A DNA stretch of 64,000 nucleotides from Casimicrobiaceae bacterium (GCA_026646885.1 JAPKHK010000012.1:1-64000), one strand, 5' to 3'; positions 54,579 through 64,000 are shown, counted from the stretch's first letter. The notes: generated by a model not told the origin, from the sequence alone. A program made the numbers and translations.

Positions 54579-57407
54579 CTATCGGCTGGTGCCGGAACCT
54601 GCGCCCGGCAAAGTGAAGCGGATAGTGGTGCCTTTACCTGGCGCTGATTCCGCCCAGACCCTTCCGCCGTGCCTGTGGACGATGCGCGCCACCGTCGCCA
54701 ATCCGATGCCCGTCCCTTCGAAATCCTCGGGCTTATGCAGGCGCTGGAAGGGTACAAAGAGCCGATCCGCATACAACATGTCGAAGCCTACACCATTGTC
54801 GGCCACGAAGTACACTTCCTCGGTTCCCTGTCTTTCGACCCCAACGCGGATTCGCGCCTGCGGCATGCGGCTAGTGTATTTCCAGGCATTCTCCAGGAGG
54901 TTCTGCAGCAACACGCGCACAAGCTGCGGGTCGCCTTCCGCGGTGATTTCCGCGGCGATCTCGATGGCGACTTGACGTGCTGGGCCGGCTTGACCCAGTT
55001 CGTCGAGCACCTCGCGGGCGATGCGGGCGAGATCGACCGGGCTGCGGTGCATGCTCTGGCGAGTTACGCGCGACAGTTCCAGAATGTCGTCGATCAGGCG
55101 ACCCATACGCTGCGCCGCCCGGCGCACTCGTTCGAGATAGCTCTGTCCGGCTGGGTCGAGCCTGGCCGCGTATTCTTCGGCCAGCAAATGGCTGAAACCG
55201 TCGATGCTGCGCAGCGGTGCGCGCAGGTCATGCGAGATCGAATAGGCGAAAGACTCCAGTTCGCGGTTTGCGGCGGTGAGGTCGGTGGTGCGCTCCTGCA
55301 CGCGGCGCTCCAAATCGGTGTTGAGGCGGCGGATCTCCTGCTCAGCACGCAAGCGCTCGGTGATGTCGTGGACCTGACCGACGACGCATTGTTCAGCGCC
55401 GAATTGTATCTGCTCTGCGGCGATGAGAACGGAATGCTCCTCGCCCTGTTTGCCGCGCAGCCGCGCCTCGTAGTTGCGCAGCGTGCCGCGCTCGCGAAGT
55501 GCCGCCACCCATCGCTCTCTCTCCGTTTGATCCGGCCACAGGCCCACCTCCACCGAAGTGCGGTCGATGAGTTCTTCGCGGCTATAGCCGAACTGCTCGA
55601 CGAAGGCGTCGTTGACATCGAGATACAGACCGTCCTCAAGGTGGCTGATCGAAATGGCCACGGGACTGGCTCGGAAGACCCGAAAAAAACGATCGTGGGA
55701 GGCCCGCAGCGCAGCCTCGGCTTGGCGCTTGTCGGAAATTTCGCGGACAACGTAGAGGATCTTCCCCACCCCGAAGCGCAAGGCACGCGCTTCGAAGGAA
55801 CGCATCCGACCTTCGATTGGCAGATCGTATTCGACGATCTGCAGCACGCCTTGCGCATCCGCCTGCTTGCCGACCAGGGTGAGCTGCTGCGCCACGTTCT
55901 CGGGAAGCACTTCCTCGATCGTTCGCCCAAGAAAAACTTCCGGCGGCGCATACAAGGCCGTGACGTCGCTGGCATGGTAGTCGAGAAAGCGGCCGCCCCG
56001 ATCACAGATGAACATGAGGTCCGGGAAGGCGCTCAGCACCGCTCGGTTGCGCGCTTCGCTCTCGCGCAGAGCTTCCTCGGCACGTTTGCGCTCGGTGATG
56101 TCCGCAGTCATTACCAGTGCACATTCCTCGCCACCCATTTCGATCAGCTCGGCGGAAGCGAGCACGCGCCGGGTCTCGCCGGACTGGGTGCGAAAATCAG
56201 TTTCCAGGTTAGTCACTCGCCCGACCCGATGCAACTCGGCCACCCACTGGGCCCTCACCTCCGGTTCAACCCATTTGTTGAGCTCAAGCGAGGTACGACC
56301 GATCACCTCATCCCGCCGCCAACCAAACTGCCGAACGAAGGCTTCATTGACATCGAGATAGCGGCCGTCTTGAAGCCGGGTGATGGCTACCGCCAGAGGG
56401 CTTGCGCGGAAGGCCTTGGTGAACTTTTCTTCGGCGCGAACCTCTTCGGTGACATCTCGGAACAGCGCAATGAAGCCCTGAACCCCACCGTGTCCGTCGG
56501 GCTCCGGAACCATCGAGACTTCGAGAACCCGCGTATCTCCCTGTGGCGATGGCCGTGTCGCGCGATAGCTGAACTGCTCTCCGGCAAATACTCGCTGCAG
56601 CATCGCGCCGATTTCGCGCTTCTCGTAGACTTCCTCGCCAACGATCTCGCGCACCGTCAAGCCGGCGAGGTTTGGCCGACCGCGCGCATAGAAGTCATAA
56701 TAGCGCTTGTTGGCATAGAGGCAGCGCGTTTCGCGGTCGCCGCGAAAAAACATGGCTGGCACGTTTTCCACGATCAGGCGCAATTCGCTTTCGCTGGCCG
56801 CGAGAGCCTCCACTCGCAAGGACAGATCTTCACTCAGGGCAGCGAGTCTGTGGTAACGCAACCGGAAGCCACCGAAGATCTGGAAGGCGGTGACGCTGGC
56901 CAGGAAGATGTAGATCGAATAGGCGAGCCAGACCAGCGGCAGGGGCGAAGCGGAGGTGTACAAAGGCGCGACGCCATAGACCTGAGCAAAAGCGAGCGCC
57001 GCTCCCGCAAGCAGGCAGGCGAGGCAGAGGGCGAGGGTGCCGCGCGGTCGCAGAAGCCATCCCGCCAAGACGATGAGCAAGGGCAAGGCCATCAGGCTGC
57101 GGCTCAGGAGTCCATTGCTGATCGTGACCTGGATGATCAGCGAAGCCCAAAGACCCCAAATCAGAACATACGCGGCAAAACTTGCCCGGCCGCGCCGAAA
57201 GAAGCTCAGCGCGGCGATGCCGACGCCCAGCGCCGTCACCGCGCCGCTGCTGCGCCAGAACTCTTCACCCGACAACAGCGCGGCCGCGGAATAGATGGCA
57301 CTGCTCGCCAGCACCAGGCCGATGAGGATTTTGAGAAAACGTTGGGTACTCTCGTCGCGCAATAGCGACTCGCGAAAACCGCGATCCGACTCCCGAGACT
57401 GCTGCAC
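54579..57407 (-). CDS. Multi-PAS sensor histidine kinase
   Basis: The 942-residue kinase has a six-helix membrane domain (about 25-185), then four PAS-type segments (about 205-320, 330-440, 460-565, 575-690; for example SPLAVAITRLQDGRYLDVNE and SPVAISISHLEDGLYLDVND, which resemble each other closely), and the kinase core AYSISHDLRAPLRSIDGFSH, NLLENAWKYT, DNGVGFDM, GTGIGLATVARIVHRHGG. A GTG at 57407 preceded by GGGGAG is the start. The C-terminal 240 residues are strikingly similar to the next kinase, suggesting duplication of the core with different sensors. Confidence 0.9.
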   Translation of the reverse strand: MQQSRESDRGFRESLLRDESTQRFLKILIGLVLASSAIYSAAALLSGEEFWRSSGAVTALGVGIAALSFFRRGRASFAAYVLIWGLWASLIIQVTISNGLLSRSLMALPLLIVLAGWLLRPRGTLALCLACLLAGAALAFAQVYGVAPLYTSASPLPLVWLAYSIYIFLASVTAFQIFGGFRLRYHRLAALSEDLSLRVEALAASESELRLIVENVPAMFFRGDRETRCLYANKRYYDFYARGRPNLAGLTVREIVGEEVYEKREIGAMLQRVFAGEQFSYRATRPSPQGDTRVLEVSMVPEPDGHGGVQGFIALFRDVTEEVRAEEKFTKAFRASPLAVAITRLQDGRYLDVNEAFVRQFGWRRDEVIGRTSLELNKWVEPEVRAQWVAELHRVGRVTNLETDFRTQSGETRRVLASAELIEMGGEECALVMTADITERKRAEEALRESEARNRAVLSAFPDLMFICDRGGRFLDYHASDVTALYAPPEVFLGRTIEEVLPENVAQQLTLVGKQADAQGVLQIVEYDLPIEGRMRSFEARALRFGVGKILYVVREISDKRQAEAALRASHDRFFRVFRASPVAISISHLEDGLYLDVNDAFVEQFGYSREELIDRTSVEVGLWPDQTERERWVAALRERGTLRNYEARLRGKQGEEHSVLIAAEQIQFGAEQCVVGQVHDITERLRAEQEIRRLNTDLERRVQERTTDLTAANRELESFAYSISHDLRAPLRSIDGFSHLLAEEYAARLDPAGQSYLERVRRAAQRMGRLIDDILELSRVTRQSMHRSPVDLARIAREVLDELGQAGPARQVAIEIAAEITAEGDPQLVRVLLQNLLENAWKYTSRMPQARIRVGVERQGTEEVYFVADNGVGFDMLYADRLFVPFQRLHKPEDFEGTGIGLATVARIVHRHGGRVWAESAPGKGTTIRFTLPGAGSGTSR

Positions 57408-57663
57408 TGAGATTGGCTCCCCAAGACGACCGGCGTGCCAGAGTATAAACCGGCGCGAACGCCTTCGGCATGCGTTGGGCAGAGGGGGCCGGCGATTGAA
57501 CGATCCTCAATCTGGGAAGGCGACTCGCGCGAGGAGATCGCCGAGCGATCTCCTCCACCCTCATTGGCCTTGGCCGTCACGAATTGGAGGATGTCGCGTT
57601 GGTGCTAGCCGGGCCGCTAGTCTTGGCGTAAGATGCGCGCACTTTTTGAAGAGGAGGTCGCCC

Positions 57664-59697
57664 ATGAAGCGGTACATCCCCGGCCGATTCACCCCGTTCG
57701 GCTGGCTACGCGGTGTCGTGTTCGTTCTCGTGCTGGTCCTGCCGGCAATGTCCAGCCAAGCCACTGAAGCGGTCAAGCTCGAGGAATTGCTGCGCGCGCC
57801 GGCCTTGTCGAATCCGATTTTTTCACGCAGCGGCAAGTTTTTCGCCGCCACCGCGCCGAGCCCCAGCAACAAGCGCATGAACCTCGTGGTCGTGGACATG
57901 AGCACCAGGAAGGGCGAACTGATCACGGGCTTCAAGGATTTCGACGTCATCGACGTGCATTGGGTGGGCGAAGAGCGGCTGGTCTTCAGCCTCGGCCAGA
58001 TCAACTCACCCACTGGACCGGGGCGTTTTGCTGGCGGCGGCCTGTTCATGGTCAGCCGTGACGGCAAGGAGCAAAAGCGGCTGGCTCCGACTGTGCAAGA
58101 ATCGAAAAGCCGCAATCAGGTGCATCGTTCCCTGCAGTTCTATCGGACCATTCCGCAGAATCATGATGAAATCATTGCCTCCGGCAACATGACGCATGCC
58201 GGCTCGGTGGACCTGTATCGGCTCGACATCACCACGGGCAAACACATCCTGCTCACCGGGGGGCGACCAGCTTCTCATACGGAACGGTGGCTGCTCGACA
58301 GCAAACTCGTGCCCAGGGTAGTTATCGCTTGGGTGAAGGACACCCTGACTAACGTGGTCTATTACCGTGCAAGCGCCGACGCGCCCTGGGTGGAGATCGC
58401 TCGTTTCGATCGGAACAAGCCTCCGATCTTCCGGCCGCTGGCTTTCGAGTCCGATGACAAGACTCTGCAAGTCGCAACCAACGCCGGCAGGGATACCATG
58501 GCGGTGTATCGCTATGACCCCGAAACCAGGAAGCTTGGGGAAATGATCGCCCAGCACCCGCGCTACGACATGGGTGCCGATGCAGGAGGCGGTGCGGTTG
58601 CGGGCGTCATTACCGACCACCGCAGTAACAAGATCCTCGGCTACTCGGTCAATGGAGCAAAGCCCGAAGTGGTGTGGATCGACCCCGATTATGCGCGCAT
58701 CCAGCGGACGATCGATGCGGCTTTGCCGAAGCTGATCAATTCCTTCCGCAGACAGCCGGACTCCAAGAAACTGTTGGTGACCTCGTATTCGGATGTTTCG
58801 CCGACGCGCTGGTATATCCTCGACGAGGAGGCCAAAACCCTGGAGGAGATCGGCAGCGCGCGGCCTTGGCTGGACGGCAAGTTGGTCGAGCAGCGTCCCT
58901 TCCTGTTCAAGACTCGCGATGGACTGGAGATTCCTGGCTATTATTTCTTGCCCAAAGGCTACCAGGCAGGCAGCAAACTCCCTACCATAGTGCACATCCA
59001 TGGCGGACCGCACGCCCGGGCCGATTATTGGGGCCGGGGTTTCGGTTGGCTCGAGGCACAGGTTTTCGCCTCCCGCGGCTACGCGGTGGTCGTGCCCAAT
59101 TTCCGCATCACGCCGGGCATGGGAGCAAAGGTCTTTTTCAGTGGTTTTGGCACCTTCGGGCGGCAGATGTCCGAGGATCACGAGGACGCGCTGAAGTGGG
59201 CTGTGGAGCAGGGCTTCACCGACCCCGCGCGAGTGTGCATCTCCGGCGCGAGTTATGGCGGCTACGCGGCGCTTCAGGCCATGGTCAAAACGCCGAATCT
59301 CTTTAAATGTGCCATCGCGGGTTTGGCGGTTACCGACCTCGAATACCAGCTCACTACCTTCGATGGCGACACCGCAACCAGCGAGGCCGGGGTGAAATTC
59401 TGGAAGGGCATCCTTGGTACTGAAGATCTTGGCTCGCAACTGGTTCGCGATATTTCGCCGGTGTTCAATGCCGACAAGATCAAGGGCGCGGTGTTTCTTT
59501 ATGCCGGGGAAGACGATATTCGCGTGCCGATCGACCAGATCAATCGCATGGACAAGGCGCTGAAGTCCGCCGGAAATCCCGCCAAAGCCTATGTTGTCAA
59601 GAAAGAAGAAGGTCACGGCTTCGGCAAGACGGAAAACAATGTCGATCTGTATGCCCAAGTGCTCAAATTCCTGGATGAGCAGATCGGCAAGCCCTGA
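57664..59697 (+). CDS. S9-family prolyl oligopeptidase-like peptidase
   Basis: The 677-residue product has a signal peptide (LRGVVFVLVLVLPAMSSQA), a propeller region (about 45-410) and a C-terminal peptidase domain with IVHIHGGPHARADYWG, the catalytic Ser in ISGASYGGYAALQAM, Asp in GEDDIRVP and His in KKEEGHGFGK. It is an exported serine peptidase of the dipeptidyl/acyl-aminoacyl type. It is not a close copy of the 42.4-kb enzyme and has no lipobox. GAGGAGG precedes ATG 57664. A hairpin follows the gene. Confidence 0.9.
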   Translation: MKRYIPGRFTPFGWLRGVVFVLVLVLPAMSSQATEAVKLEELLRAPALSNPIFSRSGKFFAATAPSPSNKRMNLVVVDMSTRKGELITGFKDFDVIDVHWVGEERLVFSLGQINSPTGPGRFAGGGLFMVSRDGKEQKRLAPTVQESKSRNQVHRSLQFYRTIPQNHDEIIASGNMTHAGSVDLYRLDITTGKHILLTGGRPASHTERWLLDSKLVPRVVIAWVKDTLTNVVYYRASADAPWVEIARFDRNKPPIFRPLAFESDDKTLQVATNAGRDTMAVYRYDPETRKLGEMIAQHPRYDMGADAGGGAVAGVITDHRSNKILGYSVNGAKPEVVWIDPDYARIQRTIDAALPKLINSFRRQPDSKKLLVTSYSDVSPTRWYILDEEAKTLEEIGSARPWLDGKLVEQRPFLFKTRDGLEIPGYYFLPKGYQAGSKLPTIVHIHGGPHARADYWGRGFGWLEAQVFASRGYAVVVPNFRITPGMGAKVFFSGFGTFGRQMSEDHEDALKWAVEQGFTDPARVCISGASYGGYAALQAMVKTPNLFKCAIAGLAVTDLEYQLTTFDGDTATSEAGVKFWKGILGTEDLGSQLVRDISPVFNADKIKGAVFLYAGEDDIRVPIDQINRMDKALKSAGNPAKAYVVKKEEGHGFGKTENNVDLYAQVLKFLDEQIGKP

Positions 59698-59727
59698 GAG
59701 GCCCGTGGAGCTAAGTAGTTGATGGAG

Positions 59728-59757
59728 AGCATCGCGCCGCCTAGCCGGCGCGATGCT
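59728..59757 (+). terminator. Hairpin after the S9 peptidase gene
   Basis: A perfect 12-bp stem AGCATCGCGCCG (59728-59739) / CGGCGCGATGCT (59746-59757) with a 6-base loop, followed by only TCTTG. A strong hairpin and probable terminator, though the T-run is weak. Confidence 0.65.
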
Positions 59758-59861
59758 TCTTGAGGCTCTCCTGGCTGTGCCGGTGCATCGACCGGCACAG
59801 TGTTTTGCCAAACCCGGGAATTGGCCGTGACGCGGCGCAGCAAAGCGCCTAGGATGTGGCC

Positions 59862-60770
59862 ATGTCCACGCTCAGTCTCTACGCCGCCGCGGTTCTGATC
59901 TGGGGCTCGACCTGGCTCGCGATCAAGTTTCAACTGGGTGAAGTTGCGCCGGCGGTTTCGGTTGCCTATCGCTTTGGGCTGGCTGCCTCGATGCTGCTCG
60001 CTTGGTGCCATTGGCGACACTTGCCGTTGCGCTTGCCGGTCGCAGCGCATGTCGCCATCGCTACCCAGGGCCTGCTCCTCTTCGGGCTCAACTACGTGCT
60101 GGTGTACGAATCGGAGCGTTACCTCAACTCCGGTTTGGTCGCGGTCGTGTTTTCGCTCATCGTCTTCCTGAATTTGCTGGGTATGCGTGTGCTTTTCAAA
60201 ACGCCGATCGCGCCTCGCGTGATCGTGGGTGCCATTGCTGGCGTGGGGGGCGTAGTGCTGCTCTTCTGGCCCGAAGTGGCGCACTTGAGCGGCGGCGGAG
60301 ATGTCTGGGTGGGTCTGGGTTTCGCGCTTGTCTCCGTGACGGTCGCGGCAGGCGGCAATCTCATGGCCTACCGCAACAAGATGCTCGACCTGCCTTTGCC
60401 GGTGACCACCGGTTATGGCATGGCCTACGGCGCGCTGCTGGTGGCGGCTCATGTCGTCGCCACGGGTACACCCTGGCGCATGCAATGGGATTTCGCCTAT
60501 CTTGGCAGCCTTTTCTATCTTTCGGTTTTTGGTTCAGTGATCGCGTTTTTGAGTTATCTCACGCTGATTCATCGCATCGGCGCGGATCGGGCCGGCTATG
60601 TGGGAGTGCTGGTGCCGCTGGTGGCGCTGATCATGTCCACGCTATTCGAGAATTACACTTGGCATGTCGAGGCGTTATCCGGTGTGCTGCTGTGTCTAGT
60701 CGGCAATGTACTGGTGCTGTGGCAGGCAGGGCGCGCGCCGGCACCGCAGGCGGCCAAAGCCGGCAGCTAA
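59862..60770 (+). CDS. EamA/DMT-superfamily transporter
   Basis: The 302-residue membrane protein has about ten helices in two EamA repeats: LSLYAAAVLIWGSTWLAIKF at the start, GLVAVVFSLIVFLNLLGMRV closing the first half, and FGSVIAFLSYLTLIHRIGAD, VGVLVPLVALIMSTLFENY in the second. It is a drug/metabolite exporter of unknown substrate. The start is ATG 59862; a GTG two codons earlier is in frame. Confidence 0.88.
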   Translation: MSTLSLYAAAVLIWGSTWLAIKFQLGEVAPAVSVAYRFGLAASMLLAWCHWRHLPLRLPVAAHVAIATQGLLLFGLNYVLVYESERYLNSGLVAVVFSLIVFLNLLGMRVLFKTPIAPRVIVGAIAGVGGVVLLFWPEVAHLSGGGDVWVGLGFALVSVTVAAGGNLMAYRNKMLDLPLPVTTGYGMAYGALLVAAHVVATGTPWRMQWDFAYLGSLFYLSVFGSVIAFLSYLTLIHRIGADRAGYVGVLVPLVALIMSTLFENYTWHVEALSGVLLCLVGNVLVLWQAGRAPAPQAAKAGS

Positions 60771-60813
60771 GGGTCCACGCCTCGCGGCCCGCCGAACGCG
60801 GTACCGTCCAGGC

Positions 60814-60819
60814 TATAAT
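60814..60819 (+). promoter_or_regulatory. Possible -10 element TATAAT
   Basis: A perfect TATAAT 49 bases before the GTG start of the next gene; no good -35 is seen at the expected place, so the assignment is tentative. Confidence 0.3.
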
Positions 60820-60867
60820 CCCCCGGACATTCGCGGCCATTGCCGCGCTCACATCCGGGGAGAACCT

Positions 60868-61587
60868 GTGGGATTGCTTGCCCGGCTTCGACAGGAAGCT
60901 GACCAACTGCGGCTCGAGCGCGCGGGCGGTGATGAAGCTTTGGCCGTTCGGCGCGACCGGGTGGAACGCGCGATGCGTGCCGTCCCGGCCTATTTCGACG
61001 AGCTAAAGGAGCATCTCGACACGCTCCGGCCACTTACGCCGCGGACTTATGCGCTGGAGTCGCTCAGTCTCGACAACCTGCGCTTGGGTGACTTCTACTT
61101 CAATTCGCGACTAACTCAGGTGCTCGATCGCGAGGTCTTTGACTATCACGTCTTCTCTTTTGCCTATCGCTCGGACCGGCAGCTCGACGTCATTCGCAAC
61201 TCCCGCCATGAAATCGACGAGTTGGAGAGGATGCTGCACAAGGCCCGGATTCCATTCGATTTGGCGCTCTCAAGGGACTCCGACCATCGCATCATCGCCG
61301 GGCGCTTCAAGTTCGCGCTCAAGTTCCGCGGTGGTGTGCGTTTTCAGGCCGACGCCGAACACGGCGTGGTCGCGGTGATGTTCCGCAACATTGATCGCCT
61401 GGACGCGTTTGAATTGGAGTTCGAGCCCGAGGAGGTGAACGAGGGTTTCTTCGACCGCATCGTCGGTTTTCTCCTCGCGGAAACGGAAAGCCACGCCTTG
61501 GGCGGGCGGGTGCGCTTTCGCAAGCCGCACCATGCCTATGCGCGTGACGAGGCTCCGGCCGAGTTCAAGCCACCTGCACCGGAATGA
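60868..61587 (+). CDS. Uncharacterised cytoplasmic protein, 239 residues
   Basis: I do not recognise the family. The product is soluble, with a helical charged N terminus ([19 protein letters not shown]), [20 protein letters not shown], a middle part with [20 protein letters not shown] and [19 protein letters not shown], and a beta-rich C-terminal region ([36 protein letters not shown]). The start is GTG 60868, with GGGGAGA a few bases upstream. Its 3' end overlaps the convergent panD by 23 bases. Codon use resembles neighbouring genes, so it is probably a real, conserved gene. Confidence 0.75.
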   Translation: MGLLARLRQEADQLRLERAGGDEALAVRRDRVERAMRAVPAYFDELKEHLDTLRPLTPRTYALESLSLDNLRLGDFYFNSRLTQVLDREVFDYHVFSFAYRSDRQLDVIRNSRHEIDELERMLHKARIPFDLALSRDSDHRIIAGRFKFALKFRGGVRFQADAEHGVVAVMFRNIDRLDAFELEFEPEEVNEGFFDRIVGFLLAETESHALGGRVRFRKPHHAYARDEAPAEFKPPAPE

Positions 61588-61945
61588 ACTGCCGCGTCTC
61601 CTTGATGCGGTTATGGCTGTCGACGAAGACGAGCCGTGGCTCGTACTTTTCCAACTCCACCTCGGTGTAGGCCGCATAAGCAGCGATGATCACCAGATCG
61701 CCGACCATGCCTCTGCGAGCCGCCGCGCCATTGATCGAAATGGTGCCTGATCCCCGCTCGGCGCGAATGGCATAGGTGGTGAAGCGCTCGCCATTGCTGA
61801 CGTTGTAGATATCGATCTGCTGGTACTCGCGGATGTCGGCCGCATCGAGCAAGTTCTCGTCGATGGCGCAGGAGCCCTCGTAGTGCAACTCGGCATGCGT
61901 GACCGTGGCCCGGTGAATCTTGGACTTCAACATGGTGCGCTGCAT
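61565..61945 (-). CDS. panD: Aspartate 1-decarboxylase proenzyme
   Basis: PanD makes beta-alanine for pantothenate. The 126-residue proenzyme has the self-cleavage site Gly24-Ser25 in HYEGSCAID, which yields the pyruvoyl cofactor, plus [20 protein letters not shown] and [22 protein letters not shown]. Full length. It follows panC by three bases and overlaps the convergent plus-strand gene at its 3' end. Confidence 0.96.
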   Translation of the reverse strand: MQRTMLKSKIHRATVTHAELHYEGSCAIDENLLDAADIREYQQIDIYNVSNGERFTTYAIRAERGSGTISINGAAARRGMVGDLVIIAAYAAYTEVELEKYEPRLVFVDSHNRIKETRQFIPVQVA

Positions 61946-61948
61946 TTT

Positions 61949-62797
61949 TCAATCCTCGACGAAAACATCGACGTTATCGATCAACCGGGTGCTGCCCAGC
62001 TTCGCCGCACCCAGCACCACGTAATGCTCGCCGCGAGCAGGGCCGACTGCGGGCGGCCATTGTAAACCGGCATTCTTTCGCACTGCAACATAATCGGGCT
62101 GCCAGCCGGCGTCAAGCAGGGTTTTCATTGCCAATGCTTCGACCGCCGCGTAGTTGGCCTGACCGGCGCGCAGGGCGGTGCCCGCGGCGCGCAAGACGCG
62201 ATTGAGCCGGGGTGCCTCGGCCCGTTCCGCCGCGGTGAGATAGCCGTTGCGAGAAGAAAGCGCCAGCCCGTCGGGTGCCCGCACCGTTTCGCCAGCGAGG
62301 ATCTCGACCGGCAAATTGAGCTGCTCGACCATGCCGCGGATGATTTCCAGTTGCTGCCGGTCCTTTTTCCCGAAGACGGCGGAGTGCGGCTGGACGGCAT
62401 TGAAAAGCTTCAGCACCACCGTGCATACACCCCTAAAGAAACCCTGGCGGAAGGCGCCTTCGAGCTCGTCGGCCAAAGGTGGCGGGTCCACGAAGTAGGC
62501 TTGGGGCTCGGGGTAGAGCACGCGCTCATCGGGCGCGAACACCACGTCGACGCCTTGCGCTGCGAGGGCGCGGCAATCCGCCTCAAAGGTGCGCGGGTAG
62601 CGGTCGAAGTCCTCGTTTGGTCCAAATTGCAGGCGGTTGACGAAGATACTTGCGACCACAGTATCGCCGTGCTGCCGAGCCTGCCGTGCGAGCGCCAGGT
62701 GCCCCTCGTGCAGATTTCCCATGGTGGGCACGAAGCCAACGCTGCCGGCGTTTTTCAACCGGGCGCGTAACGCGGCCACATCGGGGCAGATATCCAT
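61949..62797 (-). CDS. panC: Pantothenate synthetase
   Basis: PanC condenses pantoate and beta-alanine with ATP. The 282 residues include the nucleotide motif [19 protein letters not shown] (HxGH), [33 protein letters not shown] and SSRNGYL, the KMSKS-like element. Full length; six bases after panB. Confidence 0.96.
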   Translation of the reverse strand: MDICPDVAALRARLKNAGSVGFVPTMGNLHEGHLALARQARQHGDTVVASIFVNRLQFGPNEDFDRYPRTFEADCRALAAQGVDVVFAPDERVLYPEPQAYFVDPPPLADELEGAFRQGFFRGVCTVVLKLFNAVQPHSAVFGKKDRQQLEIIRGMVEQLNLPVEILAGETVRAPDGLALSSRNGYLTAAERAEAPRLNRVLRAAGTALRAGQANYAAVEALAMKTLLDAGWQPDYVAVRKNAGLQWPPAVGPARGEHYVVLGAAKLGSTRLIDNVDVFVED

Positions 62798-62803
62798 GGA
62801 AGG

Positions 62804-63595
62804 TCAGAAGCAATGTTCAGGACCGGGGAACTCGCCCGCTTTGACGGTCTTGACATACCCTTCTATCGCCGCTTGGATGCTTACCGCGCCGGTCATGAAG
62901 TTCTTGACGAAGCGAGCCGGCTTGCCCGGATAGATGCCGAGCAGGTCGTAGACCACCAGTACTTGTCCGGAACAGCCGGGTCCCGCGCCTATGCCGATCG
63001 TGGGCACGGAGATGGCCGCGGTGATTTCCGTGGCAAGAGTGGCAGGTATGGCTTCGAGCACCAGCAGTCCGATGCCGGCCTCGACCAGGGCGCGCGCATC
63101 GGCTTGCATTTGCTGGGCGGATTCGGGCGTGCGTCCCTGGACCCGGTAACCGCCTAACTGATGCACCGACTGCGGTTGCAAACCCAGGTGTCCACAGATC
63201 GGAATGCCGCGCTGGGCCAGGAATTCCACGGTCGGGAGCAGCCATTTTCCCCCCTCCAGCTTGACCATCTGGGCCCCCGCCGCCATAACTTCCGCGCTGC
63301 TGCGATAAGCCTGTTCGGCGCTAGCCTGATAACTGGCAAAGGGCAAATCACCTATCACCAAGGCGCTCTGGCTGCCGCGGGCGACACAGCGGGTGTGATA
63401 GACGAGCTGCTCGAGGCTCACCGGCAGGGTCGAGTCGTGGCCCTGAACGACCATTCCAAGGGAGTCGCCCACCAGCAGCACGTCGACGCCCGCCGCCTCC
63501 ATGGTTGCGGCGAAGCTTGCGTCGTAGCACGTCAACATGGCGATTTTCTCGCCCTCCCGCGCTTTTTTGGCCAGCGCGGGGATGGTCAGCCTCAT
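62804..63595 (-). CDS. panB: 3-methyl-2-oxobutanoate hydroxymethyltransferase
   Basis: PanB makes ketopantoate, the first step of pantothenate synthesis. The 263-residue product has [58 protein letters not shown] and [16 protein letters not shown] with [10 protein letters not shown]. Full length; it precedes panC and panD in one operon and follows the deoxynucleoside kinase gene by 14 bases. Confidence 0.96.
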   Translation of the reverse strand: MRLTIPALAKKAREGEKIAMLTCYDASFAATMEAAGVDVLLVGDSLGMVVQGHDSTLPVSLEQLVYHTRCVARGSQSALVIGDLPFASYQASAEQAYRSSAEVMAAGAQMVKLEGGKWLLPTVEFLAQRGIPICGHLGLQPQSVHQLGGYRVQGRTPESAQQMQADARALVEAGIGLLVLEAIPATLATEITAAISVPTIGIGAGPGCSGQVLVVYDLLGIYPGKPARFVKNFMTGAVSIQAAIEGYVKTVKAGEFPGPEHCF

Positions 63596-63609
63596 GATAT
63601 GCCCCCCAG

Positions 63610-64000
63610 CTAGGCGTCGCCGAGACTGAAGAACTCCCGGCCACCCCGCATCTCCGTGATGCGGCGCAACAATAATTCAAAATGCTCGGACTTGGCAACC
63701 ACATTGAGATGGGCGTTGTTGACGGTGAGAACCGGCGCGCCGTCGTAGGCATGGAAAAAGCGCGTATATGCTTCTGTGAGCCTCTCAAGATAACTCTGCG
63801 CGATGTTCTTTTCATATAACACCCCGCGACGGATTACTCGGTCGAGGAGCTGCGAAACCGGCGCTTGCAGGTAAATCACCAGGTCCGGCTGCGGAATCGG
63901 TGGGCAAAGATGGGCGTGGACCTTCTCGTAGAGGCGGAATTCATCGTGGGAGAGATTGAGGCGCGCGAACAGGGGATCTTTGTCGAGTAGGTAGTCGGCC
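63610..64000 (-). CDS. Deoxynucleoside kinase, C-terminal part
   Basis: The frame is open to the window edge and shows about 129 C-terminal residues: [40 protein letters not shown] and the Arg-rich lid-like [21 protein letters not shown]. These are features of the bacterial deoxyadenosine/deoxyguanosine kinase family. The P-loop is outside the window. A folK-dNK-panB order is common in betaproteobacteria. Confidence 0.85.
   Translation of the reverse strand, partial: ADYLLDKDPLFARLNLSHDEFRLYEKVHAHLCPPIPQPDLVIYLQAPVSQLLDRVIRRGVLYEKNIAQSYLERLTEAYTRFFHAYDGAPVLTVNNAHLNVVAKSEHFELLLRRITEMRGGREFFSLGDA

Noticed and set aside
54669-57365. 898-codon plus-strand frame opposite the second histidine kinase
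   Set aside because: Antisense shadow. The minus-strand frame has clear PAS and kinase motifs, and this one has none.

Overview
The window is GC-rich, densely coded DNA of a Gram-negative proteobacterium. Gene content and order point to Betaproteobacteria: rnfABCDGE followed directly by nth, a TonB-ExbB-ExbD-ExbD-TPR cluster, a deoxynucleoside kinase-panB-panC-panD run, guaBA, a DUF1841 gene and TANGO2/NRDE. An order such as Rhodocyclales is plausible, but that is inference from gene content only. I see no rRNA, CRISPR array, complete insertion sequence or prophage. One tRNA (Asn, GUU) is present.

Layout. (1) 1-4.6 kb, plus strand: the tail of an SDR gene, a broken junction joining an alpha/beta-hydrolase start to the C-terminal half of an acetyl-CoA synthetase, then a tightly coupled operon for a 2-oxoacid dehydrogenase (E1 alpha, E1 beta, E2) that ends in an acyl carrier protein. 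(2) 4.8-9.2 kb: a 59-residue membrane protein with a strong Shine-Dalgarno and its own terminator, then the TonB energy-transduction cluster. (3) 9.25-17.4 kb, minus strand: rnfABCDGE-nth followed by FIST, DUF1841 and NRDE genes. (4) 17.7-20.4 kb: a PlsC-like acyltransferase, a LytS/LytTR two-component pair and tRNA-Asn. (5) 20.6-27.8 kb: a DUF4124 protein, guaB-guaA, a TetR regulator with its hydrolase partner, exported MsrB-MsrA and a small periplasmic protein. (6) 27.9-33.4 kb: a sigma54 activator, two upstream activator sites plus a canonical -24/-12 promoter, then a solute-binding protein, an SDR and a PAS-GGDEF-EAL protein. (7) 33.5-36.1 kb: polyphosphate genes (CYTH-CHAD and PPK2). (8) 36.1-41.3 kb: an arsenic-type island (thioredoxin/DsbD-like membrane protein, ArsS radical SAM, two small glycosyltransferases, ArsR, ArsP-like permease). 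(9) 41.4-44.4 kb: a MaoC dehydratase and an S9 lipoprotein peptidase, followed by about 700 bases without a credible gene that include a 245-bp segment bounded by long inverted repeats. (10) 45-52 kb: a complete Liv-type ABC transporter divergent from a long-chain acyl-CoA synthetase. (11) 52-57.4 kb: two tandem multi-PAS histidine kinases with no response regulator. (12) 57.7-64 kb: a second S9 peptidase, an EamA transporter, an unrecognised conserved-looking protein, and panDCB with a partial deoxynucleoside kinase.

How it works together. Most content is core metabolism and membrane energetics: Rnf ion-translocating electron transfer, TonB transport, purine and pantothenate synthesis. Accessory parts concern acid uptake and activation (Liv transporter with acyl-CoA synthetase, the sigma54-controlled binding protein, MaoC, SDRs), stress (Msr pair, polyphosphate) and arsenic. 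The most distinctive items are the complete sigma54 control region at 29.35-29.54 kb, the 2-oxoacid dehydrogenase-ACP operon, the arsenic island without a visible ArsM, the inverted-repeat-bounded element at 44.47 kb, and a GC-rich palindromic repeat family lodged between co-transcribed genes at 1.05 kb and 45.9 kb.
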